Shown here: piece after piece, positions 39,669-49,102 of the stretch
How positions within the stretch are numbered: position 1 is the first letter of the stretch
Layout of the letters: every line of letters starts with the position of its first letter
Source of the DNA: Bradyrhizobium sp. Ai1a-2
GTDB taxonomy: Bacteria > Pseudomonadota > Alphaproteobacteria > Rhizobiales > Xanthobacteraceae
NCBI RefSeq assembly: GCF_000426245.1
Contig: NZ_AUEZ01000048.1
Location: 1 to 64,000 of the forward strand
Reading direction: 5' to 3'
Length of the DNA stretch: 64,000 nucleotides
The notes under the pieces: model-generated
Database searches by the model: none
What the model saw: the letters and a program-made list of their open reading frames with translations, nothing else
What the model was told of the DNA's origin: nothing
Position numbers and translations under genes: made by a program

Positions 39669-41375
39669 ATGCGCGTGACTAAGCGTCAGATTTCGACTTT
39701 GCATGCTGCAAGTGAACGGGTTTGGAAGATTGCTGTTCTGGCGACGCTGGGCACGCTCGGCGCCGCGCCGCGGGCCGATGCCGCGCTCTACTATTGGCGT
39801 GACAACGACCCCACCTACTATCGGCCCGAGCCCCAGATTCAGATTCAGCCGCGGCGACAAAAGCCGCGCAAGCCCGCCGCAAAGGCCGCAGCCCCCGAAA
39901 AGGAGACCGGCGCCAAGCCGCAGGCGCCCCTCATCATCACGATCTCGATCCACGACCAAAAGATGCGCGTCTTTGACGCGAACGGGCTGTTTGCCGAGAG
40001 CCCGGTCTCGACCGGCATGAAGGGCCACTCCACCCCGATGGGTGTCTTCAGCGTCATCCAGAAACACAAATTCCATCACTCCAACATCTATAGCGGCGCG
40101 CCGATGCCCTACATGCAGCGGATCACCTGGTCAGGTGTCGCGATGCATGCCGGCGTGCTGCCCGGCTATCCTGCGTCGCACGGCTGCATCCGGATGCCGA
40201 TGGCATTCGCGATCAAGATGTGGAATTGGACCAAGATGGGCGCGCGCGTCATCATCACGCCTGGCGAGATCACGCCCGCTGCTTTTTCGCATCCGCTGCT
40301 GGCCACGCAAAAGGTGGCCCCGCAGCCGGTCGCGGAAGAGCCGAAGGTGGATGCTCCGATCGGCGTCAAGGGTGACAAGGGCGCTGAGATCACGCCCGTC
40401 AACGAAAACGGCATCGAGCTGCGCGCGACTGTGGGCCATGCCGAGTTGCAAACGTCCCTGCACGAGCAGACCCATACCGCGGACGCCAGTGGTGCAGTGC
40501 CGACCACCCGCCCCTCCCTCACATTGTCCGGCGCGACCATCGCGAAAACTGACGAGGTCGTGACGAACGGAGCGACGGCAGAAACCGAAACTGCGTCTAC
40601 CAAGCTCGCCGCGGCTCGCGCTGCCGACGTCAGTGTGGACGACAGCAGGGTCGGCGAAGCGAAATCCGCCGACGCCGAACAGAATTCGGCCGAGACCACC
40701 GCCAGTACGGAAGCTTCGAAAGCCGAAGCCCCCGTCGGTGAACGCGTGAAGGGTGAGACCAGCGCCGAAGCAGTCAAGCAGGATGCGCCCAAGGCCGACG
40801 CAATAAAATCGACCGAGCCGGCTGCCGAGAAATCGACCGAGCCCGCCAAGCCGGCCGATGCATCCGATGCCGACGCCAAGAAGGACACTTCACGTTTGCC
40901 GGGCACCGCAAAGCTCGATCAGCCGAAGCGGACCGGCCAGATCGCCGTCCTGATCAGCCGCAAGGATTCCAAGCTCTACGTGCGGCAGAACTTTGCGCCG
41001 CTGTTCGAGGTGCCCATCGCGATCGCACCTGGCGACCGGCCGCTTGGCACGCATGTTTTCACCGCCCAGGCGGACAGGAGCGATCCCAACCTCCTGCGCT
41101 GGTCGGTGGTCTCGCTGCCGACTGCCCGCACAGCCGCGCGTCTGGATGAGGATGCCTATCCGGCGCGGCGCCGCCGCGCTGCATCCGCCGAGGTGAAGCC
41201 GCAGCCGCTCGCCAACAGCCCGGCGGAAGCGCTCGACCGCATCACCATCCCGCAGGATGCGATGGCGCGCGTCAACGAGGCGCTCACGTCAGGCGGTTCG
41301 ATCATCGTGTCCGACCAGGGCATCAACCAGGGCGAAACCGGCGAAGGCACGGACTTCATCATCCCGCTGCGCTGA
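39669..41375 (+). CDS. Large L,D-transpeptidase with a second, degenerate YkuD-like half
   Basis: 568 aa from the ATG with AAGGAC just upstream. Signal/anchor segment about 18-38 (WKIAVLATLGTLGAAPRADA). First YkuD domain about 88-200: IITISIHDQKMRVFDANG at the start and active-site MHAGVLPGYPASHGCIRMP, with His171, Cys173 and Arg175. A long acidic linker rich in Ala, Glu, Lys and Thr (about 205-415) follows. A second stretch (about 420-465, GQIAVLISRKDSKLYVRQNF, APLFEVPIAIAPGDRPLGTH) looks like the start of another YkuD unit but has no HGCIR motif. Periplasmic peptidoglycan cross-linking is expected from the first domain only. Confidence 0.85.
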   Translation: MRVTKRQISTLHAASERVWKIAVLATLGTLGAAPRADAALYYWRDNDPTYYRPEPQIQIQPRRQKPRKPAAKAAAPEKETGAKPQAPLIITISIHDQKMRVFDANGLFAESPVSTGMKGHSTPMGVFSVIQKHKFHHSNIYSGAPMPYMQRITWSGVAMHAGVLPGYPASHGCIRMPMAFAIKMWNWTKMGARVIITPGEITPAAFSHPLLATQKVAPQPVAEEPKVDAPIGVKGDKGAEITPVNENGIELRATVGHAELQTSLHEQTHTADASGAVPTTRPSLTLSGATIAKTDEVVTNGATAETETASTKLAAARAADVSVDDSRVGEAKSADAEQNSAETTASTEASKAEAPVGERVKGETSAEAVKQDAPKADAIKSTEPAAEKSTEPAKPADASDADAKKDTSRLPGTAKLDQPKRTGQIAVLISRKDSKLYVRQNFAPLFEVPIAIAPGDRPLGTHVFTAQADRSDPNLLRWSVVSLPTARTAARLDEDAYPARRRRAASAEVKPQPLANSPAEALDRITIPQDAMARVNEALTSGGSIIVSDQGINQGETGEGTDFIIPLR

Positions 41376-41460
41376 GCATCCCCGTAACGGCTTGTTGAAG
41401 GCTGGCTCCCATCCGGTCGGGCTATTGTTCCAGGAATCTTCATGCTCAAGGGAAATGGCT

Positions 41461-42052
41461 ATGATCAGCCGCAGGTTTTTTGTCGCGGGCGCGGTGGCGA
41501 TACTGGCCGAACCTTCGTGCTCCCGGACCTTGCAGGCGGAGCCGGCGATGAGCCGGGTTACTGCCTATGCCTTCTCGTTTCCGGCGCTGCAGGGCAGTGA
41601 CATCCGCCTCGCCGAGCATGCCGGCCATCCCCTTCTGATCGTCAACACCGCCTCGCTGTGCGGCTTCACCCCGCAATATGCGGGGCTGCAAGCCCTGTGG
41701 ATGGAGTTCCGCGACCGCGGCCTTGTCATCATCGGCGTCCCCTCCAACGATTTCGGCAGCCAGGAGCCCGGCGGGGCAACCGAGATCGCCGAGACCGCGC
41801 ATCACCAATATCGCGCATCACCAATATGGAGTCACCTTCCCAATGGCGGCCAAAGCCGTGGTGAAGGGCCCCAATGCGCATCCCTTCTACCGATGGGCCG
41901 CCGACGCGCGCCCGAAGGATGTCCCGCGCTGGAACTTCCACAAATATCTGATCGGCCGCGACGGCTACATCGCTGACGTCTTCGCCGAGTCGGTTCCGCC
42001 GGAGGACACGAGGGTCAAGACCACCATCGCCCGGGCACTGGCGGCAGCCTGA
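41461..42052 (+). pseudogene. Glutathione peroxidase broken by a 16-bp tandem duplication
   Basis: The start ATG has AAGGGA upstream. N-terminal SRRFFVAGAVAILA is a Tat-type signal. The peroxidase core follows: catalytic Cys67 in VNTASLCGFTPQYAGLQ, then GVPSNDFGSQEPGG. At 41796-41827 cgcgcatcaccaatat is present twice in tandem, which shifts the frame. In the other frame the rest continues as HHQYGVTFPMAAKAVVKGPN, RWNFHKYLIGRDGYIADVFA to the TGA at 42052. Removing one unit restores the full enzyme of about 190 aa. As it stands the WNF segment (resolving Trp) is lost. Confidence 0.88.
41796..41827 (+). repeat. 16-bp tandem duplication inside the peroxidase gene
   Basis: Two perfect adjacent copies of cgcgcatcaccaatat (41796-41811 and 41812-41827). 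16 is not a multiple of three, so it causes the frameshift of the glutathione peroxidase gene. Such a perfect direct duplication is the kind that can revert by slippage. Confidence 0.93.
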
Positions 42053-42198
42053 TGTCAGCAATTAAACCTGTGCAGGATACCGGTCTCCGTTGCATTGGCG
42101 GGGGCTGACCATCTAGGCTACTATTAGTTGGGGTAGGAGGCGGTTTCGGGCGGGTACTGGATACCTTCATCCGCACGATAGCTCTAGGGAACATAGCC

Positions 42199-43200
42199 AT
42201 GCGCATTGCGGCAGGTTTGATTTTTGCGGGCGTGGTTTCGCTACTCTCATCCACCGCGGCTTGGTCGCAGACTCCGCCTCCCGCCAAAGGTGCTCCCGTC
42301 GCCAAGGGCGCGAACGCCGCTCCGGCGCCCGCGCAGCAGACAGCTGCTCCGCAAGCGGCACCCGCGCCGGTTCCTGCCGCCGCTCCTGCACAGCCACCGC
42401 AGCCTGCGCGTGCCGCCTGCAACAATCCGAGCGCGCTCGGCGTCGGACGCACGGTCGAGATCGACACCACAGGCGGACCCGGCTTCGGATTCGAGCATTT
42501 CAAGCAGCTCGACTTCCTGCGCGACCACGAGGTGGTCCTCACCTTCGACGACGGTCCGTGGCCGAACAATACGCCCGCCGTGCTAAAGGCGCTGGCGGAC
42601 GAATGCACCACCGGCATCTTCTTCCCGATCGGCAAGCACGCGACCTACCATCCCGAGATTCTCAAGCAGGTTTACAACGCCGGCCACACCGTGGGCGCGC
42701 ACACCTGGTCGCACGCCAACCTGAACAACAAGAAGCTGACTGAAGACCAGCGCAAGGACGAGATCGAGAAGGGCTTCGCTGCGGTCAAGTGGGCGCTCGG
42801 CGTCTCGCCTTCGCCGTTCTTCCGCTTCCCGGCGCTGCAGCATCCGCCGGAAATGGTGACCTATCTCGGCACGCGCAACATCGCCATCTTCTCCTGCGAC
42901 CTCGACTCGTTCGACTTCAAGGCGAGCAAGCCGCAGACGGTGATCGACACCGTGATGAAGAAGGTCGACAAGCTCGGGAAGGGCATCATCCTGATGCACG
43001 ACTTCCAGAAGCATACCGCGGAAGCGCTGCCCGAATTGCTGAGCCGGCTGAAGGCCGGTGGCTACAAGGTGGTGGCGATGCGAGCGAAGGCGCCGGTGCA
43101 GGTGCTGCCGCAATATGAGGAAGAGCTGACCAAGGACGCCAAGCTGCCGACGGTGAGCGCACGGCCAGTCAACAGCGTCGTCACGACGGTCAACGAATAG
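42199..43200 (+). CDS. Exported polysaccharide deacetylase (NodB-homology domain)
   Basis: 333 aa. Signal peptide about 1-24 (MRIAAGLIFAGVVSLLSSTA ...WS-Q), an Ala/Pro/Gln-rich linker (about 25-75), then the NodB domain (about 110-300). Motif 1 is LTFDDGPWPNNTP (catalytic Asp and metal Asp), motif 2 is VGAHTWSHANL (metal His pair), and RFPALQ, DLDSFDF, IILMHDFQKHTAEAL cover the later motifs. It removes N- or O-acetyl groups from a cell-envelope polysaccharide; it is not nodB itself, since no nod genes are present. Confidence 0.9.
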   Translation: MRIAAGLIFAGVVSLLSSTAAWSQTPPPAKGAPVAKGANAAPAPAQQTAAPQAAPAPVPAAAPAQPPQPARAACNNPSALGVGRTVEIDTTGGPGFGFEHFKQLDFLRDHEVVLTFDDGPWPNNTPAVLKALADECTTGIFFPIGKHATYHPEILKQVYNAGHTVGAHTWSHANLNNKKLTEDQRKDEIEKGFAAVKWALGVSPSPFFRFPALQHPPEMVTYLGTRNIAIFSCDLDSFDFKASKPQTVIDTVMKKVDKLGKGIILMHDFQKHTAEALPELLSRLKAGGYKVVAMRAKAPVQVLPQYEEELTKDAKLPTVSARPVNSVVTTVNE

Positions 43201-43214
43201 CGTCCCGAGTTATC

Positions 43215-43775
43215 GTGCCGGCGTTGCGTTTTGAAGGCTATGTCATCGTCTCCGCCGATGGCCGGCTGGCCAACGCCGAGAACGTGATGCCGAGCGAATT
43301 GAAGTTCGAGGGCGACAAGAAATTCTTCTCCGCCGCCCTCGACCGCGCCGACCTGATCGTGCATGGCCGCAATTCCTACGAGGACCAGCCGAACTCGCCA
43401 CAGCGAAAACGCATCATCCTGACGCGCAGAGTGCATGCCACCGCGCCCGATCCCGCCAATCCGAAAGCCACGCTCTGGAATCCCGCCGGCGCCTCGTTCG
43501 AGACGGCGAGCGCGGAAGCCGGGGTCACCTCCGGCACCGTCGCGATCATCGGCGGTCCTTCGGTGTTCGACATGTTCATGGATCGCTATGACACGTTCTG
43601 GCTGTCACAGGCGTCGCGGGTGAAGCTGCCGGACGGGGAGCCTTGTTTTCCCGGCGTCCCTGCCCGCTCACCGCAGCAGATCCTCGCATCCCACGGATTG
43701 AAGCCCGGCGAGCCAAAGCTGCTGGAGCCGGATCAGGATGTCACCGTCACGCCGTGGCGGCGCGCCACAGCGTGA
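43215..43775 (+). CDS. Dihydrofolate reductase-like / RibD C-terminal family protein
   Basis: 186 aa with a GTG start 15 bp after the deacetylase stop. FEGYVIVSADGRLANAENVM at the start, LDRADLIVHGRNSYED, KRIILTRRV and TSGTVAIIGGPSVFDMFMDR, with the GGP/GG nucleotide-binding turn, match the RibD_C / DHFR-like fold that uses NADPH. True folate reductase is unlikely because the typical folate pocket is not seen. Perhaps cotranscribed with the deacetylase. Confidence 0.75.
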   Translation: MPALRFEGYVIVSADGRLANAENVMPSELKFEGDKKFFSAALDRADLIVHGRNSYEDQPNSPQRKRIILTRRVHATAPDPANPKATLWNPAGASFETASAEAGVTSGTVAIIGGPSVFDMFMDRYDTFWLSQASRVKLPDGEPCFPGVPARSPQQILASHGLKPGEPKLLEPDQDVTVTPWRRATA

Positions 43776-43780
43776 GGCTG

Positions 43781-43874
43781 CCGTAGCCGGGTGAAGCGCC
43801 AGCGTAACCCGGGGCCGCTCGCAAATACGGATACCGCCGTCCCGGGTTACGCGTTCCGCTCCACCCGGGCTACA
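43781..43874. repeat. Family-E palindromic repeat, copy 1
   Basis: A long inverted repeat of about 94 bp: gtagccgggtgaagcgccag and cgtaacccggg at the left, cccgggttacgcg and tccacccgggctac at the right. The second copy is at 49007-49099 in the reverse orientation. It separates convergent genes at 43215-43775 and 43881-44333. Confidence 0.8.
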
Positions 43875-43880
43875 AGTCTC

Positions 43881-44333
43881 TCACGCATCGCCGTAGGCAG
43901 CGTCCGCGCTCCGCGGCGTGCGCCCGTAGCCCGCCAAGATGAACAGCGCGCCGATGATCGACAGGTTCTTCAGCGCCTCCATCAGCGTATGGGCGTTGTC
44001 CGGCGCCGGCTGATTCCAGAAATCGTGGAAATAGAAGGTCGCGCCGACCACGAGGATGATGAGCAGGATCGAGAAGAAGCGCACCAGCCAGTTCAGCGCG
44101 ATCATCACGCCGGCAAGGATTTCGAACACGCCGACCGAAATCGCGATCAATTGCATGATCGGCATTGCCGCCATGGTCTCGAGCTGGTGCGCATAGGGCG
44201 CCGCAATCTCGGGAATGGTGATCTTGGCTGCGAAGGAATCCGCGGTCGCCTGGATCGCCACCAGCTTGCTTGCTCCCGAATAGATGAACAGCACGGCGAA
44301 CAAGACTCGCCCGAAAGCAATGAACCCCGGCAT
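43881..44333 (-). CDS. DoxX-family membrane protein
   Basis: 150 aa from the ATG at 44333 (MPGFIAFGRVLFAVLFIYSG, with GGGGAC upstream); an ATG at 44345 is the alternative. Four membrane helices: about 5-22, 50-70, 75-98 and 115-135. GRVLFAVLFIYSGASKL is the DoxX N-terminal motif, and ISVGVFEILAGVMIALNWLVR follows. The family is linked to redox balance or thiosulphate oxidation in other organisms; here no partner is visible. Confidence 0.85.
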   Translation of the reverse strand: MPGFIAFGRVLFAVLFIYSGASKLVAIQATADSFAAKITIPEIAAPYAHQLETMAAMPIMQLIAISVGVFEILAGVMIALNWLVRFFSILLIILVVGATFYFHDFWNQPAPDNAHTLMEALKNLSIIGALFILAGYGRTPRSADAAYGDA

Positions 44334-44423
44334 GGTCGTCCCCATTGATCGCAGTCATGAACCAAGCGCGGAACGATTATGGTCGTTCCGCCTGCCGCGA
44401 GCAAATCGAATCCGGCTCCGCCA

Positions 44424-44471
44424 AGATCATGATCCGATGAACCGGCCTCCGCTTTTCCGGATCATGCTCTA
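44424..44471. repeat. Family-B dispersed palindromic element, copy 2 (short)
   Basis: A short 48-bp form: agatcatgatccgatgaacc at the left and cttttccggatcatgctcta at the right, with atcatgatcc / ggatcatg as the terminal pair. The final CTA (44469-44471) is the complement of the TAG stop of maeB. The central part of the full element is missing. Confidence 0.8.
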
Positions 44472-46778
44472 GCCGAACAAGGTCGGCTGCGCGCGGCCTG
44501 CACGCTCCTGCGCCTCGACGGCTGCGACCGCCGTCATGTTGAGCACACCGCGCGCCGTCACCGATGGCGTGAGGATGTGCGCCGGCCGTGCCGGGCCGAT
44601 CAGGATCGGACCGACCGGAAGCGCGTCGCCCAACGCCTTGATCATCTGGTAGGCGATGTTGGCCGCATCGAGATTCGGCATGATCAGGATGTTGGCCTCG
44701 CCTTCCAGCTTCGAGCCCGGCAGCACCAGGTCGCGCACCGCCCGCGAGAGCGCGGTGTCGCCCTGCATCTCGCCGTCGGCTTCGATCTCCGGATGCTTCT
44801 CCTTGAGGAGCTGCGTGGCGCGCCGCATCTTGCGCGAGGATTCGGTGTCGTAGCTGCCGAAATCCGAGTGCGACACGAACGCGACCCTGGGCTTGAAGTT
44901 GAAGCGCTGGACATGGATCGCCGCGAGCGACGCCATCTCCGAGAGTTCTTCCGGGCTGGGATTCGGCCGCACCTGCGTATCGGCGATGAAATGCGCTCCC
45001 TTGGTCGAGATCATCAGCGCCAGCGCCGCATAGTCGCTGACTCCAGGCAGGAAGCCGATGATTTCGCGCACATGGCGCAGATGGCTCATGTAGCGGCCCT
45101 CGACGCCGCACAGCATGGCATCCGCCTCGCCGCGCACCACCGCGAGCGCCGCGATCACGGTGTTGTTGGTGCGCACCACTGTGCGCGCCGCATCCGGCGT
45201 CACGCCGCGCCGGCCGGCGACGTCGATATAGGACTGCACATAGGAGCGGTAGCGCGGATCGTCCTCGGGATTGATGAGGTCGAAATCCTTGCCGGCCTTG
45301 ATCGCGAGGCCGAACCGCTTGATGCGGGTTTCGACCACCGAGGGCCGCCCGACCAGGATCGGCCGTGCCAGCTTCTCTTCGAGCACCACCTGGGTCGCGC
45401 GCAGCACACGCTCGTCCTCGCCTTCGGCATAGATCACGCGCACCGGCTGCGTCTTGGCCTTGGCGAACATCGGCTTCATGACGAGGCCGGAGCGGAAGGC
45501 GAAGCGCTCGAGCAGCGCGGTATATTCGTCGAAATTCTTGATCGGGCGCGACGCCACGCCCGATTCCATCGCCGCTCTCGCCACCGCCGGTGCGATCCGC
45601 AGGATCAGGCGCGGGTCGAACGGGCTTGGGATCAGCTGGCCCGGCCCGAAACCCTGCGTTTCACCCGAGTCGAAGCGCGACGCGACCGCGTCCGACGGCG
45701 GATCGCGCGCGAGCTGCGCGATCGCGTCCACCGCCGCGTGCTTCATCGCCTCGTTGATCGCGGTCGCGCCGACGTCGAGCGCGCCGCGGAAGATGAAGGG
45801 AAAGCACAGGACGTTGTTGACCTGGTTCGGGAAGTCCGAACGTCCCGTGCAGATCATGGCGTCGGGGCGCGCTTTCCGCGCCTCGTCCGGCATGATCTCC
45901 GGCACGGGGTTGGCGAGCGCCATGATCAGCGGCTGCTCCGCCATCTGCTTTGCCATTTCCGGCTTCAGCACGTTCGGCGCCGAGAGGCCCAGGAAGATGT
46001 CGGCGCCGCCGATCACGTCAGCCAGCACCCGCGCATCCGTCTTCTGGGCATAGACTGCCTTCCAGCGGTCCATCGAGGTGTTGCGCCCCTCATGCACGAC
46101 ACCGTCGATGTCGCAGACCCAGATATTTTTGCGCTGCGCTCCCATCGACACCAAGAGATTGAGGCAGGCGATCGCGGCCGCGCCCGCGCCGGAGCAGACG
46201 ATCTTGACCTCGGACAGCTTCTTGCCGTTCAACAGCAGCGCGTTGACGATCGCGGCCCCGACGATGATCGCGGTGCCGTGCTGGTCGTCGTGGAAGACCG
46301 GGATCTTCATCCGCTCCTTGAGCTGCGCCTCGATCTCGAAGCATTCGGGCCCGCGGATGTCCTCCAGATTGATGCCGCCGAAGGTCGGCTCCAGCGCCGC
46401 CACCGTCTCGACCACGCGCTCGATGGTGTCGGCCTTGATCTCGATGTCGAACACGTCGATGCCGGCGAACTTCTTGAACAGCACCGCCTTGCCTTCCATC
46501 ACCGGCTTCGAGGCCAGCGGGCCGATATTGCCAAGCCCAAGCACTGCGGTACCGTTACTGACCACCGCGACCAGATTCGCGCGCGCCGTCAGCGAGGCGG
46601 CTTCCGCTGGGTTCTTCGCGATCTCGGTGCAGGCGGCGGCGACGCCGGGCGAATAGGCGAGCGCGAGGTCGCGCTGGTTGGCGAGCGGCTTGATGGCCTG
46701 TATCTCGAGTTTGCCGGGTCGCGGCAGCCGGTGATAGGCCAGCGCCGCGGAATGGAGATCTTCAGAAGAGGATGACAT
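44469..46778 (-). CDS. maeB: NADP-type malic enzyme fused to a phosphotransacetylase-like domain
   Basis: 769 aa, start with GAGAG upstream. It makes pyruvate, CO2 and NAD(P)H from malate. Malic enzyme part about 1-430: LALAYSPGVAAACTEIAKNP, GNIGPLASKPVMEGKAVLFK, the catalytic/metal segment DVFDIEIKADTIE and NAD-loop VCSGAGAAAIACLNLLVS. C-terminal 430-769 is a phosphotransacetylase-like domain (VIYAEGEDERVLRATQVVLE ... NILIMPNLDAANIAYQMIKA), regulatory in this fusion type. Rhizobia usually have two such genes (dme and tme); which one this is cannot be told. Its TAG stop lies in the family-B repeat. Confidence 0.93.
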   Translation of the reverse strand: MSSSSEDLHSAALAYHRLPRPGKLEIQAIKPLANQRDLALAYSPGVAAACTEIAKNPAEAASLTARANLVAVVSNGTAVLGLGNIGPLASKPVMEGKAVLFKKFAGIDVFDIEIKADTIERVVETVAALEPTFGGINLEDIRGPECFEIEAQLKERMKIPVFHDDQHGTAIIVGAAIVNALLLNGKKLSEVKIVCSGAGAAAIACLNLLVSMGAQRKNIWVCDIDGVVHEGRNTSMDRWKAVYAQKTDARVLADVIGGADIFLGLSAPNVLKPEMAKQMAEQPLIMALANPVPEIMPDEARKARPDAMICTGRSDFPNQVNNVLCFPFIFRGALDVGATAINEAMKHAAVDAIAQLARDPPSDAVASRFDSGETQGFGPGQLIPSPFDPRLILRIAPAVARAAMESGVASRPIKNFDEYTALLERFAFRSGLVMKPMFAKAKTQPVRVIYAEGEDERVLRATQVVLEEKLARPILVGRPSVVETRIKRFGLAIKAGKDFDLINPEDDPRYRSYVQSYIDVAGRRGVTPDAARTVVRTNNTVIAALAVVRGEADAMLCGVEGRYMSHLRHVREIIGFLPGVSDYAALALMISTKGAHFIADTQVRPNPSPEELSEMASLAAIHVQRFNFKPRVAFVSHSDFGSYDTESSRKMRRATQLLKEKHPEIEADGEMQGDTALSRAVRDLVLPGSKLEGEANILIMPNLDAANIAYQMIKALGDALPVGPILIGPARPAHILTPSVTARGVLNMTAVAAVEAQERAGRAQPTLFG

Positions 46779-47021
46779 CGTGCTCTCGCGTTTCCGGCCT
46801 CACGCTCTTATTCTGTGCGGGTCGAACAAGGCCAGTTGTCCAGCAGGTCGAGCCGGATGTGAAGCACGCCGAGCCCCCTTCATGCAACATCGGATCGCAC
46901 CCCCGTCAACAGCCGCCGTCCGCGCAATATTTGAAGCCATACCGGCCTTTTCGTCCCAGGTCATGCCCATGAGAACATGGCAATTTGTCCCCCGCATGAT
47001 CGTAAATTCGGAGCTGAGTGG

Positions 47022-48998
47022 ATGATACGGATCTTGATCGGCCTGATCGCTGCGGTCGTGGTCGCCGCCGCCGGCCTGCTCGGCTTCAATCTCTACGTGC
47101 AGCATCGCATGACCAGCGGCATCGAGACGGCGTTCGCGCAGGTCCGCGCCGCCGGCGGCAAGGCCAGCCACGGCAAGGTGACGGTGGACATGCTGGCGCG
47201 CACCGTCACGGTCGTGGACATCGTGGCCGAATCGGCGGCGCAGCCACCGGCGCGGCTGAAGATCGCGAGCCTGATCGCCACCGGCGTCCGTCAGCCCGAC
47301 CGTGCCCGCATCGCGGCCGACAGCATCGAACTGGCCGACATCGAGCTGGCAACCGAGGTGACCGACAAGGTCCAGGCCAAGGTTACCTACAAGGTGCCGC
47401 TCTTCACGGTGAAGGATTATTCCGGCCCTTCCAACCCGGCGCAACTGCCGGCCTCGGAATCCCTGCTCGACATCTATCGCTTTGCGCTCCAGCAGTTCAC
47501 GACCGTTGCGGCCTCATCGGTCACGGTCCCCTCGGTGACCGGCACGATCAATGGCGGCGCGGCGACGCTTGGTGGCGGCGAATTCGCCTATTCGGGCATA
47601 GCGCTGCAGGACATCAGGGACGGCAAGGTCGCCAGCACCAAGGCGGACGGGTTCACCTTCACGGTGAACACGCCGCAAGCGGGCAAGCGCGAGAAATTGA
47701 CCGGCACTCTCTCCAATCTCGTCGCCCATGATTTCGATGCCGCGGCGGCGGGCACCGTGCTCGATCCCGAGAAATCGAGCGACGACACCTATCACCGCGT
47801 CTACCGGCAAGTCTCGGCCGGCCCCTATGTGTTTGCTACCGACCAGGGCGTGCGGGCGCAGATCGACAGCATCATGGTCGACGATATCGCAGTGCGGCCG
47901 TCAAAGCTGCAACTGGCGCCGATCCTTGCGCTGGTGCCGCAGCCGGGCGCCGGCCCTCCGACCCAGGCGAAGGCGCGCGAGATCATGGAGAAGATGGCAG
48001 GCTTCTATGAGGGCATTCGCATCGGCAATGCGGAATTGCGCGGACACGTGATGCGGACGCCGCAAGGACCCTTCAAGCTGGCGGCGATCCACGCCAATCT
48101 GGAAAACGGCCGCGGCCAATTGGCGCTAGAGGGCCTGGAGGTCGAGACGCCAAAGGGGCCGTTCAGGTTCGACCGGTTTGCGTTGAATTCCTTCGACATC
48201 CCGCAACTGATGCGCTTCGCAGCGCGCGCCAACGCCGAGCCAAGGGCCACGCCAGACGAACTCTTCGGCCTGTTCCGAGTGTTCGAAGGCCTCGAGGTCA
48301 AAGGCGCCGCCACGCCCTTCCGCGACACCAACAAGCTCATCAACATCGACACCATCAGCCTGGGCTGGGGCCAGTTCATCGGTCCCGTCCCAAGCAAGGC
48401 GCATCTGGTGGCGAAGCTGAATGTCCCGATTGATGCGACTGATCCGGCGATGCAGCCGCTTGTTGCGGCAGGCCTCGACCGGGCGGCCATCGACATCGAT
48501 CTCGGCGCGGGCTGGACCGAACAGTCAGGCGCCTTTGTGTTCGCGCCCGCAAACCTCGAAATCGGCAATCTGCTGAAGGCGTCGGCCCAGGTTGCATTCG
48601 CCAACGTGCCCCGCGGCGTGTTCTCCTCCGATCCGGCGCAAGCAGCGAGCCAGGCAACCCAGATCGAAGCAGGAGCCGTCGAGCTCACCTTGCGCGACAG
48701 CGGCTGCGTCGATGTTGCGGTTGCGCAATATGCCCGCGCCCAGAACATCAGTCGCGAGGATGCGAGAGGCGCCATCATCGACCGGATCAAGGCGTTTGGC
48801 CAAACCATCGCCGCCAATCCCGATGCCGCCGCCGCGGTGGACGCCGTGGTCCGCTTTGTCGAAAGCCCGGGACAAACGCTGATCATCAAGCTGACGCCGC
48901 GCGGCAAGGTGCCGGGGCTCCAACTCGTTCAGCTTCTCAAGACCGACCCGCTGATCGCGCTCGCGCAATTCCACGTCGAGGCCTCGACGGGATTGTAG
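47022..48998 (+). CDS. Large inner-membrane-anchored periplasmic protein
   Basis: 658 aa from MIRILIGLIAAVVVAAAGLL with GGAG upstream; the frame is open 15 codons earlier. One N-terminal membrane anchor (about 4-24) and then a long periplasmic part with beta-strand-rich repeats, among them ARLKIASLIATGVRQPDRAR, TITLxxG-like pieces, GIRIGNAELRGHVMRTPQGP and GGGEFAYSGIALQDI. The plan resembles AsmA/DUF748-type envelope proteins, but no firm family is recognised. It contains a single Cys near the C-terminus (LRDSGCVDVAV). Confidence 0.6.
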   Translation: MIRILIGLIAAVVVAAAGLLGFNLYVQHRMTSGIETAFAQVRAAGGKASHGKVTVDMLARTVTVVDIVAESAAQPPARLKIASLIATGVRQPDRARIAADSIELADIELATEVTDKVQAKVTYKVPLFTVKDYSGPSNPAQLPASESLLDIYRFALQQFTTVAASSVTVPSVTGTINGGAATLGGGEFAYSGIALQDIRDGKVASTKADGFTFTVNTPQAGKREKLTGTLSNLVAHDFDAAAAGTVLDPEKSSDDTYHRVYRQVSAGPYVFATDQGVRAQIDSIMVDDIAVRPSKLQLAPILALVPQPGAGPPTQAKAREIMEKMAGFYEGIRIGNAELRGHVMRTPQGPFKLAAIHANLENGRGQLALEGLEVETPKGPFRFDRFALNSFDIPQLMRFAARANAEPRATPDELFGLFRVFEGLEVKGAATPFRDTNKLINIDTISLGWGQFIGPVPSKAHLVAKLNVPIDATDPAMQPLVAAGLDRAAIDIDLGAGWTEQSGAFVFAPANLEIGNLLKASAQVAFANVPRGVFSSDPAQAASQATQIEAGAVELTLRDSGCVDVAVAQYARAQNISREDARGAIIDRIKAFGQTIAANPDAAAAVDAVVRFVESPGQTLIIKLTPRGKVPGLQLVQLLKTDPLIALAQFHVEASTGL

Positions 48999-49006
48999 GT
49001 GCCGCC

Positions 49007-49099
49007 GTAGCCCGGGTGGAGCGGAACGCGCAACCCGGGACATCTGCGTCAGAGTTTGCGGGCGGCCCCGGGTTACGCTGGCGCTCCACCCGGGCTACG
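49007..49099. repeat. Family-E palindromic repeat, copy 2
   Basis: About 93 bp: gtagcccgggtggagcggaa and cgcaacccggg at the left, cccgggttacgctg and cgctccacccgggctac at the right. It fills the space between two convergent genes (the anchored protein and aspS), whose TAG stops lie 9 and 4 bp from its ends; both flanks read TAGGTGC outside the repeat. Confidence 0.82.
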
Positions 49100-49102
49100 C
49101 AC

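Noticed and set aside
44577..46775. 732-codon frame opposite maeB
   Set aside because: Long only because maeB is long and GC-rich; sequence is low-complexity Arg/His/Asp and has no family features.
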